From the NCBI GenBank assembly GCA_011375045.1, contig DRNB01000280.1, positions 1 through 5,133 on the forward strand: a DNA stretch of 5,133 nucleotides, given 5' to 3'. This document shows, piece by piece, positions 1 to 5,133 of this stretch. Under the pieces are notes generated by a model. It was not told the DNA's origin. It saw only the letters and a list, made by a program, of their open reading frames with translations, and did no database searches. The first letter of the stretch is position 1. The number at the start of each line of letters is the position of its first letter. Source of the stretch: Aquifex aeolicus. Its GTDB lineage: Bacteria > Aquificota > Aquificia > Aquificales > Aquificaceae. The position numbers were made by a program, and so were the translations under genes.

Positions 1-1258
1 ACCGGATCCCTTTGTCCAGAACTTCATCGGCAGTATGAAGGAGTGCCTCCTCCACCAGAACAGGACTCTCTGAGAGGACGCGTTCGAGGGTGGGGTAGTC
101 GTTCCTGACGCCTTTAGACAGGAGTATCTGGAAGAGGTGGTTGCTCCCCGTGTAGAAGGAGACCGCCGAGGCGGTAAGGTAGAGGTTCCACATACGGACA
201 AAGCGCTCCCCGTACATCTCCCAGACTTTCTCCACCTTTGCCCAGAAGCGTCTGCGCCACTCCTTCAGGGTCCTGTAGTAGTGGGGTCTCCAGTCGTCGA
301 GGTCTATAAAGGAGAAATCGGTTCCCTCGAAGGCGTCTATTATCTCGGGGAGGCTCGGTATGTATCCGCCCGGAAATATGTACTTTCTTATCCACCGGCT
401 CTGAAGGTCCGGATGAACCTTCCCTATGGTGTGGAGGAGGAACAGCCCTCCCCTCTCCATTACCCTTTCGACCGTTCTGAAGAAGAAGCGGTAGTTCTCC
501 GCACCCACGTGCTCGAACATCCCCACCGAGACCACCTTGTTGAACCGCTCCCCCAGCGTCGGGAGATCCGCGTAGTGCATCAGGAAAACCCTCACCCTGT
601 CCTCCAGACCCCTCCGCTTTATCTCCTCCCGGACGTATCTGAACTGATTTTCGGAGAGGGTGATACCCACAGCCCTGACACCGAACAGCTCCGCGCTTTC
701 GAGGATCAGGGAACCCCAGCCGCACCCTATATCCAAGAGCCTGTCCCCTTCCTCCAGCATGAGCTTTCTGTAAATTACCTCCCTCTTCCTCCTCTGAGCC
801 TCCTCGAGGGAAAGGTGGGGTGGGTTAAAGTAGGCGCAGGAGTAGGTCATGGAGCTGTCGAGCCACAGTCTGTAGAACTCGTCCCCCAGATCGTAGTGCC
901 TCCTGACATTCTCCTGCTCCCGGAGCCTGTTGATAAAGGACATACCCCCCGCCACCTTCCTCAGCATGCGGGGTATGCGTCCCCCGCCTTCGATCCTGTT
1001 CACGTAGGTTATCCCCGCGACGAGGAACTTCTCTAAATCGCCCTCCACCTCGATGTCGCCCCGAACGTAGCCCTCAGCAAAGCCCATTTCGGGATCCCTC
1101 AGGGTTTCCCTCAGCGCCCTTGCGGTCCTGAAGATTACCCTGTGTTCGACGGGTCCGGCGGGGATCTCCTCTCCCCCGGGGAGCCTGACGCCTATGCGCT
1201 CACCGCTGCAGGCGTTTATATCCTCGAGGATCCGACGGATTACCCTTTCGCTGATCAT
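1..1258 (-). CDS. cfa: Cyclopropane-fatty-acyl-phospholipid synthase (3' end beyond window)
   Basis: SAM-dependent enzyme that adds a methylene bridge to cis double bonds in phospholipid acyl chains at the membrane. The visible 419 codons read without a break from ATG at 1258 to the left edge. Family landmarks are all present: the substrate-pocket motif HYDLGDEFYRLW (121-132) followed by SCAYF with C141; the SAM-binding motif LLDIGCGWG (174-182); GMFEHVG with E249 (246-252); LHTIG with H276 (275-279); YIFPGGYIPS (293-302); and HYYRTL with Y327 (326-331). C141, E249, H276 and Y327 match the bicarbonate-binding active-site residues known in E. coli Cfa, so it should be active. The start is supported by AAGGAGG eight bases upstream. 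It follows rlpA by 30 bp on the same strand, probably in one operon. The usual family C-terminus is reached near residue 383, but the frame continues for at least 36 more residues. A related CFA-like acyl methyltransferase is possible but less likely. Confidence 0.95.
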   Translation of the reverse strand, partial: MISERVIRRILEDINACSGERIGVRLPGGEEIPAGPVEHRVIFRTARALRETLRDPEMGFAEGYVRGDIEVEGDLEKFLVAGITYVNRIEGGGRIPRMLRKVAGGMSFINRLREQENVRRHYDLGDEFYRLWLDSSMTYSCAYFNPPHLSLEEAQRRKREVIYRKLMLEEGDRLLDIGCGWGSLILESAELFGVRAVGITLSENQFRYVREEIKRRGLEDRVRVFLMHYADLPTLGERFNKVVSVGMFEHVGAENYRFFFRTVERVMERGGLFLLHTIGKVHPDLQSRWIRKYIFPGGYIPSLPEIIDAFEGTDFSFIDLDDWRPHYYRTLKEWRRRFWAKVEKVWEMYGERFVRMWNLYLTASAVSFYTGSNHLFQILLSKGVRNDYPTLERVLSESPVLVEEALLHTADEVLDKGIR

Positions 1259-1266
1259 CTTACCCC

Positions 1267-1273
1267 CCTCCTT
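1267..1273 (-). promoter_or_regulatory. Ribosome binding site of cfa
   Basis: AAGGAGG on the minus strand, a perfect Shine-Dalgarno core eight bases before the ATG at 1258. It fixes the start of cfa and lies in the 30-bp gap after the rlpA stop. I see no convincing separate promoter or terminator in that gap, which fits co-transcription with rlpA. Confidence 0.8.
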
Positions 1274-1288
1274 CGCTTTAAATATAGT

Positions 1289-1936
1289 TCAGCCGCCGCA
1301 CCTTATAACCTCAGCCACGAAGGGAACAACCCCGTCGCCAAACATCCCCAGTTTTTTAGCGGCGGCGTAGGAAAGATCGAGATGCCTCCCCTTCACAAAG
1401 GGTCCCCTGTCGAGAACCTTTACCTTTACCGTCCTGCCGTTCTTCAGATTCTTCACCAGAAGAACAGTTCCAAGAGGCAGGGTTCTGTGAGCCGCCACGT
1501 AGTCGTGCATGTTGAAACGGCTTCCCGAAGCCGTCTTCCTTCCGTGAAACTTCGGTCCATACCAAGAGGCGTAGCCCCTTATGTATCTGGGACACCTCCT
1601 TACCCCGTTATCTCCGCACCTGAGAACCCTCACCCTTGCCCTCAGATTTCCCCCGTCCCCCATCAGCCGTCTGAACTTTTTGGGAACGCAGATCCCCCTC
1701 ACCTTTCTGTTGAACCTTACGGGAAGAGTTACACTCCTGCCGGTTTTCAGACTTGTGATCTTCACCCTGCTGAGGTGCTGGATGCTGCCGGAGTAAGCGT
1801 AGCGGGTAGGACAGTAATTTAACCTCAGAACGGTTTCCTCCGGACAGGGAGCTTCGAGTCCCCCGTAGCGAACATGTTTGACTGTAGGCGCGCAGGAGGC
1901 AACGAGCAGAACCAGAACAAGGAGGAGCGTACCCAT
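1289..1936 (-). CDS. rlpA: RlpA-family septal ring / lytic transglycosylase lipoprotein
   Basis: 215-aa predicted lipoprotein. A short hydrophobic signal ends in the lipobox VASC, so C15 would be lipidated after signal peptidase II cleavage. The C-terminal part (about 120-213) is a clear RlpA double-psi beta-barrel: GYASWYGPKFHGRKTASG (121-138), then AAHRTLPLGT (148-157), then VLDRGPF and HLDLS (174-189). H131 and D176 sit at the conserved His and Asp of the active-site groove. In Pseudomonas, RlpA is a lytic transglycosylase that cleaves glycan strands lacking stem peptides; in E. coli the protein is found at the septal ring. No SPOR domain is present. Residues about 31-115 carry cysteines C31, C42, C83, C107 and C115 and look like a degenerate copy of the barrel's second half. 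The signal sequence has no Lys or Arg before its hydrophobic core, which is unusual. An in-frame stop lies about 24 bases upstream with no start codon between, so ATG 1936 is the only plausible start. It is the first full gene of the leftward operon. Confidence 0.9.
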   Translation of the reverse strand: MGTLLLVLVLLVASCAPTVKHVRYGGLEAPCPEETVLRLNYCPTRYAYSGSIQHLSRVKITSLKTGRSVTLPVRFNRKVRGICVPKKFRRLMGDGGNLRARVRVLRCGDNGVRRCPRYIRGYASWYGPKFHGRKTASGSRFNMHDYVAAHRTLPLGTVLLVKNLKNGRTVKVKVLDRGPFVKGRHLDLSYAAAKKLGMFGDGVVPFVAEVIRCGG

Positions 1937-1943
1937 CTGACCT

Positions 1944-2003
1944 TCAGGAGGAGCAGCGGATCATCCCGTAGAGCGCTTCCCTCAAAAACTCCGTGCCAGC
2001 CAT
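1944..2003 (-). CDS. Possible 19-aa leader peptide upstream of rlpA
   Basis: A short ORF (MAGTEFLREALYGMIRCSS) lies between the putative rlpA promoter and rlpA. It starts at ATG 2003, with a Shine-Dalgarno-like AGGGG (2013-2017) nine bases upstream. It ends in TGA at 1944-1946, seven bases before the rlpA ATG. The stop overlaps the weak rlpA ribosome site, read as TGAAGG, an arrangement typical of translational coupling. There is no run of one amino acid, so classical attenuation is not indicated, and I recognise no homologue. It may simply be a chance ORF in a 5' leader. Confidence 0.25.
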   Translation of the reverse strand: MAGTEFLREALYGMIRCSS

Positions 2004-2013
2004 GCCTTGGTTC

Positions 2014-2032
2014 CCCTGACTTTTTGTCCGGG
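2014..2032. repeat. Imperfect 19-bp inverted repeat in the divergent control region
   Basis: CCCTGAC and GTCCGGG flank a T5 centre; six of the seven arm positions pair, with one T/C mismatch at 2017/2029. In DNA it could be an operator dyad between the two divergent promoters. In the leftward transcript it would fold as a short hairpin with an AAAAA loop near the 5' end, and its right arm would include most of the AGGGG ribosome-site-like sequence of the leader ORF. It lacks a T-run after the stem, so it is not a terminator. The repeat itself is seen directly; a function is inferred. Confidence 0.5.
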
Positions 2033-2048
2033 TACTATTAATTATAAG
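2021..2048 (+). promoter_or_regulatory. Candidate promoter for the rightward polysaccharide-export operon
   Basis: A -10-like TATAAG (2043-2048) lies 16 bp after a poor -35-like TTTTTG (2021-2026). The -10 overlaps the TATAAT on the other strand within TATTAATTATAAG. The leader before the ATG at 2083 would be only about 25-30 bases. The location is sensible because this is the sole gap between divergent genes, but the hexamer assignment is uncertain. Confidence 0.3.
2041..2046 (-). promoter_or_regulatory. Candidate -10 element for the leftward rlpA-cfa operon
   Basis: A perfect sigma-70-type TATAAT on the minus strand in the only AT-rich patch of the intergenic region. Transcription would start near 2033-2035, giving a leader of about 100 bases before rlpA. 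No good -35 is visible: the upstream stretch is pyrimidine-rich, and the nearest match, TTTCAA with a 15-bp spacer, is weak. An activator may be needed, or the match may be chance. Confidence 0.45.
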
Positions 2049-2064
2049 GAAGAGGAAGGGGTTG

Positions 2065-2074
2065 AAAGGGGGTG
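2065..2074 (+). promoter_or_regulatory. Ribosome binding site of the SLBB export protein gene
   Basis: AAAGGGGGTG differs from the full anti-16S complement AAAGGAGGTG at one base, which would still form a G-U pair. It lies eight bases before ATG 2083 and supports that start. A second GGAG at 2076-2079 is too close to the ATG to be the main site. Confidence 0.75.
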
Positions 2075-2082
2075 TGGAGTAA

Positions 2083-4707
2083 ATGAAAACTGTATGTGTA
2101 TTTCTCATCATTTTCTTCCTCTCCTGTTCCCTTTCAGCCGAGGAGATCCAGAGCAAGGAAGAGGCTTCCGTCCCCCAGGAAACCGGGGAGATTCTTCGGA
2201 TCGAAAGGGAAAAGGAGTCGGAGGAAGCTTCGACTCTGGAAAGGCTCTTTTCCGCACGCTACAGGGGTGTGCACCTTCAGCAGTTCGGTTACGAAGTCTT
2301 CGATGTAGAGGAACCTGTTCCACCTCCGGTGGCTCCGGTGGATGAGGATTACCTTCTGGGACCCGGCGATCAACTGATCCTTTACCTCTGGGGTGATTCG
2401 GTGGAGATCCTCGAACTTGAAAGCACCTACGTTCTCGAAGTGGACAGGGAGGGGAGGGTATTCACCCCCTACACGGGTCCCCTTTACGTCGCCGGTAAAA
2501 GACTGAAGGACCTGAAGGAGGAACTTACCGGCCTTCTGTCTCGCAAGTTCAGGAAGTTTAAGGTGGATCTTTCCCTGAGCAAACCCAGAACCTTTACCGT
2601 ATGGGTTACGGGTGCTGTAAGGAAACCGGGTCCCGTTCCCGCTCAGGGGACGTTCACGCTCCTCGACGTCCTGATTATGGCAGGAGGCGTGAGTAAGGAG
2701 GGAAGTCTGAGGAGTATCCTGCTGAGGAGGAAGGGTGGTTCCGGAGAGGAAAGAAGGATCATAGACCTCTACGATCTGCTCCTGCACGGAAGATCCCCCG
2801 ACGTGAAGGTCAGGGACGGGGACGTTATCCACGTTCCGCCTGTGGGTGAAGCGGTGGGTGTTGCCGGAGCGGTCAAGAGGCCCGCCATCTACGAGCTGAA
2901 GGGGGAAACGTCCCTCGCGGAGCTGCTGAAGATGGCAGGGGGAACCCTTCCCTCAGCATACTCCCTTGGTGTAAAGATCCTCCGCTACGAGGAGGACAGG
3001 GTTGTGGTTTACGAAAGCTCCCTCAGGGAGGAGGATCTCAGACGTACAGTCCTTCGGGACGGTGATCTTGTGGTGGTGGAGGAAGTTTACAGTGAGACGG
3101 TCCGAGGAGCCGTCAGGCTCGAGGGGTTCGTTGCTTATCCGGGCAACTACTCCCTCAGGAACACGAAAACCCTCGGGGATCTGCTCCGCAAGGCGGGTCT
3201 TTTACCCGATACGAACATGCACCACGCGGAGCTGATTCGCAGGGAACCTCCCGACTACACCCCCCAGGTTGTCCACTTTTCACCCCTGCGCGTGCTGGAA
3301 GGTTCAGAGGATATAACCCTTCAGGACTACGATACCGTCAGACTCTACCCCCGCTGGGTAAACCCGCCGATTCAGGTAAGCGGGGAGGTGGAGTCCCCTG
3401 CCGTTGTTCCCTACTACGAAGGGATCACCCTGCTCGATGTGCTGAGGAACGTTACCCTCAGGGGAAGTCCGAGGGAGTTAAAGGTTCTCATATACAGGAG
3501 CGTAGGAAATCTACCTCCCCGACCTCCTGCTGAAGAAACCAATGAGGACACAGATGAAGAAGGCACGGAGGAGGATCATTATGAAACCCACGGGTTCGCT
3601 GAACTCATAGAGGATATGACCGCAAGGGAGCTTCTGGATCTCAAGGCACGCCTTCAGGAGGAACTCGACTACCTGCGCACCCTGAGGGAGGATGCAAGCG
3701 GCGACGCCCTCTCGGCGCGTGTGAGAGAGCTCAAGATCCAGCTCGCTCAGATAGAGAGGAAGCTCAAGGGTTACGGAGAGCTGAGCGGCGTATTTGCCTC
3801 TGTTTACCTCTTCGATCTCCTGACCAGAGGGGAGGGTAACGTGGAACTCCAGCCGGGGGACCGGGTGGTTGTAAAGAGAACGGAAGCGACGGAGAAGGAT
3901 AAGACGGTTACGATCTTAGGGGAGGTAAGGAGACCCGGAATCTACAGGCTGGAGGAGGATATGACCCTCTACGATCTGATAGTGAAGGCGGGGGGATACA
4001 CCCCTCGTGCTTACCCGAAGGGTCTCATATTCATCCGTAGGAGCGCCAGAAAACTTCAGGAGGAGCACCTCGAAGCGGCTCTCGCCGCCTTGGAGGAGAG
4101 CCTTGCAGGACACGAGGAGGGTATAACTCTGATGGGTGCCGCTCCCGAGGAGAGACAGGCTCTGGAGCTTACCCTCAGAAAGCAGCGTCAGCTCCTTAAC
4201 CTCATAAAGACAAGAGCGAAGCTCGGACTGGGGAGGATAGCCCTCGAGGTGCCCGAGAGGCTGGAGGAGCTGAAGGAAAGCACCAGCAACATACCCCTCG
4301 AGGACGGAGACTACGTGTACATACCGCCCCGCCCCAGCTACGTGCTCGTCATAGGAGGCGTTTACAATCAGATATCCCTTCCCTACGTTAAGGGTAAACC
4401 CCTGTCCTTTTACCTCGAGCAGGTGGGAGGTCTTACGGAAGAGGCGGATCTGGACAACATATACGTGATAAAGGCGAACGGCAGGGTTATCTCGAGGAGA
4501 AACTACGACAGAACCCTGACCTTCGAGTGGAGGGAGAGCAGACTTTACTTTGCGAGGGACTTCCTGAGCATGCCCCTGGAGGAAGGGGATACGGTGGTTG
4601 TTCCCACAAAGCTCCGGGTTCCTACCATGTGGAGACCTCTTGTCAGGGACGTCGTTCAGATCATCTTTCAGGCAATCTCCACCGCGGTGCTTGCCAGGAG
4701 GCTCTGA
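2083..4707 (+). CDS. Large SLBB-domain polysaccharide biosynthesis/export protein (Wza-like outer-membrane conduit)
   Basis: 874-aa secreted protein that should multimerise into a periplasm-spanning conduit for exopolysaccharide or capsule. Residues 1-19 form a signal peptide (MK, hydrophobic core, cleavage near LSA/EE). The signature LQQFGYEVFD (65-74) precedes a Poly_export domain (about 86-166) that opens with LLGPGDQLILYLWGD. About six SLBB-type repeats follow: 171-253, 257-335, 341-423, 428-600, 607-749 and 751-843. Most share the pattern G-x-V-x-x-P-G/A-x-Y, then L-x-x-L-x-x-AGG, and end in GD-x-V-x-V-P. Repeat 4 is split by an acidic linker (about 482-500) and a coiled coil (about 505-563). 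Repeat 5 is split by a second charged helical segment (about 652-733). The C-terminus (849-874, starting MWRPLVRDVVQ) is a likely amphipathic outer-membrane helix, as in Wza. E. coli Wza has about 380 residues and fewer repeats, but long multi-SLBB members of this length are common in Geobacter-like bacteria and Bacteroidota. C15 is a poor lipobox, so lipidation is uncertain. The Wzi-like gene one base downstream supports the role. Confidence 0.92.
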   Translation: MKTVCVFLIIFFLSCSLSAEEIQSKEEASVPQETGEILRIEREKESEEASTLERLFSARYRGVHLQQFGYEVFDVEEPVPPPVAPVDEDYLLGPGDQLILYLWGDSVEILELESTYVLEVDREGRVFTPYTGPLYVAGKRLKDLKEELTGLLSRKFRKFKVDLSLSKPRTFTVWVTGAVRKPGPVPAQGTFTLLDVLIMAGGVSKEGSLRSILLRRKGGSGEERRIIDLYDLLLHGRSPDVKVRDGDVIHVPPVGEAVGVAGAVKRPAIYELKGETSLAELLKMAGGTLPSAYSLGVKILRYEEDRVVVYESSLREEDLRRTVLRDGDLVVVEEVYSETVRGAVRLEGFVAYPGNYSLRNTKTLGDLLRKAGLLPDTNMHHAELIRREPPDYTPQVVHFSPLRVLEGSEDITLQDYDTVRLYPRWVNPPIQVSGEVESPAVVPYYEGITLLDVLRNVTLRGSPRELKVLIYRSVGNLPPRPPAEETNEDTDEEGTEEDHYETHGFAELIEDMTARELLDLKARLQEELDYLRTLREDASGDALSARVRELKIQLAQIERKLKGYGELSGVFASVYLFDLLTRGEGNVELQPGDRVVVKRTEATEKDKTVTILGEVRRPGIYRLEEDMTLYDLIVKAGGYTPRAYPKGLIFIRRSARKLQEEHLEAALAALEESLAGHEEGITLMGAAPEERQALELTLRKQRQLLNLIKTRAKLGLGRIALEVPERLEELKESTSNIPLEDGDYVYIPPRPSYVLVIGGVYNQISLPYVKGKPLSFYLEQVGGLTEEADLDNIYVIKANGRVISRRNYDRTLTFEWRESRLYFARDFLSMPLEEGDTVVVPTKLRVPTMWRPLVRDVVQIIFQAISTAVLARRL
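4696..4701 (+). promoter_or_regulatory. Ribosome binding site of the Wzi-like gene, inside the preceding ORF
   Basis: A perfect AGGAGG lies seven bases before ATG 4709. It is also read as the two arginine codons at the end of the SLBB gene, whose C-terminus is Arg-Arg-Leu-stop. With only one base between stop and start, the two genes are probably translationally coupled. Confidence 0.8.
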
Positions 4708-4708
4708 G

Positions 4709-5133
4709 ATGGTCGCCGCTCTTCTGGTGCTCTTCCTTTTTCCCGCAGCCGTTCTCGCCCATCCCCTGCTGAACTTTAATCTGGAAGACTGGATAGTTTA
4801 CGAGAACCTCGAAGCCTCGGAGGGTGCCAGGTTCAGAAGCGTAACCATCAGACCTTACAGTTACAGAAAAGCCTTTTTACTCACCGATTTCCCCGAAAGG
4901 GTATCCCTTTACATGAACGCCCTCTCCCAGCCCGGTTACTTTCTGAAGCCTCTGAACTCCCTCACCTTCGGTGCCTACTACACCACAGAGGAGGTTTTCG
5001 CCCTCGAAAACAGCGGAGGAGCGGTGCTGAGAAGAGGTCCGGGTTTGCGAACCCTTGCGGACGGCTTTTTATCCCTCGGAAGCAGAGCTGTCCTTTACTA
5101 TCAGTTTCTCTACAGAAAGGACAGGGAGGAGGA
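4709..5133 (+). CDS. Wzi-like capsule assembly outer-membrane protein (3' end beyond window)
   Basis: The first 141 codons of a secreted protein. Residues 1-17 form a signal peptide with a clear cleavage site (AVLA before HP). The mature start, LEDWIVYENLEASEG (25-39) then TIRPYSYRKAFLL (46-58), resembles the N-terminal helical segment of capsule-assembly Wzi proteins, in which a tryptophan/tyrosine-rich opening is followed by a P-Y/F-S-R-type motif. Residues about 84-136 alternate hydrophobic and polar residues with many aromatics and glycines (FGAYYT, GSRAVLYYQFLYRK), as expected of outer-membrane beta strands. In E. coli, Wzi is a beta-barrel lectin of roughly 480 residues that anchors capsule at the surface, so about 30% is visible here. 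Its position directly after the export-conduit gene fits. Another beta-barrel family of polysaccharide loci is possible because the diagnostic C-terminal part is not in view. Confidence 0.62.
   Translation, partial: MVAALLVLFLFPAAVLAHPLLNFNLEDWIVYENLEASEGARFRSVTIRPYSYRKAFLLTDFPERVSLYMNALSQPGYFLKPLNSLTFGAYYTTEEVFALENSGGAVLRRGPGLRTLADGFLSLGSRAVLYYQFLYRKDREE

Noticed and set aside
114..725. Minus-strand open frame of 203 codons in another frame of cfa
   Set aside because: It overlaps cfa on the same strand in a different frame. Its Gly/Arg/Pro-rich translation has no domain, while the cfa frame carries all catalytic motifs.
137..1036. Long plus-strand open frame (299 codons) opposite cfa
   Set aside because: It lies entirely antisense to an unmistakable cfa reading frame. 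Its translation is proline-rich with no recognisable domain, as expected of a shadow in a GC-rich gene.
1259..1288. Independent promoter for cfa (TATATTTAAA-like AT stretch after the rlpA stop)
   Set aside because: The AT-rich bases are immediately next to the ribosome site, leaving no room for a start site and leader, and no -35 is apparent. Co-transcription with rlpA is simpler.
1142..1822. Plus-strand open frame (226 codons) opposite rlpA and the 5' end of cfa
   Set aside because: It is antisense to two well-supported genes, has no ribosome site and no recognisable domain.
2020..2028. T5 run flanked by GAC/GTC as an intrinsic terminator
   Set aside because: The T-run is in the loop, not after the stem, and the site lies upstream of both divergent genes, where no transcript needs to end.
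2083..2145. Lipoprotein signal (C15) in the SLBB export protein, as in E. coli Wza
   Set aside because: The residues before C15 are F-L-S, with no small residue at -2, and a signal peptidase I site (LSA before EE) follows. Lipidation is not excluded but cannot be supported.
2134..2832. Minus-strand open frame (232 codons) opposite the SLBB gene
   Set aside because: It is antisense to the signal peptide, Poly_export and first SLBB domains, and its translation shows no family motif.
1..5133. Defence system, mobile element, CRISPR array or tRNA/rRNA
   Set aside because: No transposase, integrase, terminal inverted repeats, spaced direct repeats or tRNA-like cloverleaf were found. All long reading frames are explained by envelope genes.

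Overview
The window is a compact chromosomal segment encoding cell-envelope functions, with no mobile, phage, CRISPR or RNA genes. By eye the GC content is roughly 55-58%. Genes are packed almost end to end. Arginine is often AGG/AGA and isoleucine often ATA, and lysine, glutamate and arginine are abundant. Together with an outer-membrane polysaccharide export protein and lipid-modifying genes, this suggests a Gram-negative (diderm) thermophile, perhaps an Aquificota-like lineage. The taxonomic guess rests on codon habit only and is weak.

Layout: two gene pairs diverge from one 146-bp intergenic region (1937-2082). Leftward (minus strand) are an RlpA-family lipoprotein (1289-1936) and, 30 bp further on, a cyclopropane-fatty-acyl-phospholipid synthase (1258 down to the left edge, 3' end missing). 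Rightward (plus strand) are a large SLBB-domain polysaccharide export protein (2083-4707, 874 aa) and, one base after its stop, the start of a Wzi-like outer-membrane protein (4709 to the right edge, 3' end missing). The intergenic region holds overlapping -10-like elements on both strands, an imperfect 19-bp inverted repeat, and a possible 19-codon leader ORF ahead of rlpA.

How the genes fit together: the rightward pair looks like the outer-membrane end of an exopolysaccharide or capsule pathway. The SLBB protein would form the export conduit and the Wzi-like protein would act as surface attachment or assembly factor. The leftward pair acts on the same envelope: RlpA on peptidoglycan, Cfa on membrane phospholipid acyl chains. 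No glycosyltransferase, polymerase, flippase or Wzc-type kinase is visible, so most of the polysaccharide cluster, if present, lies to the right.

Nothing here demands a wholly new system. The points most worth a second look are the shared control region, the apparent degenerate second barrel in RlpA, the long helical insertions in the SLBB protein and the C-terminal tail of Cfa.
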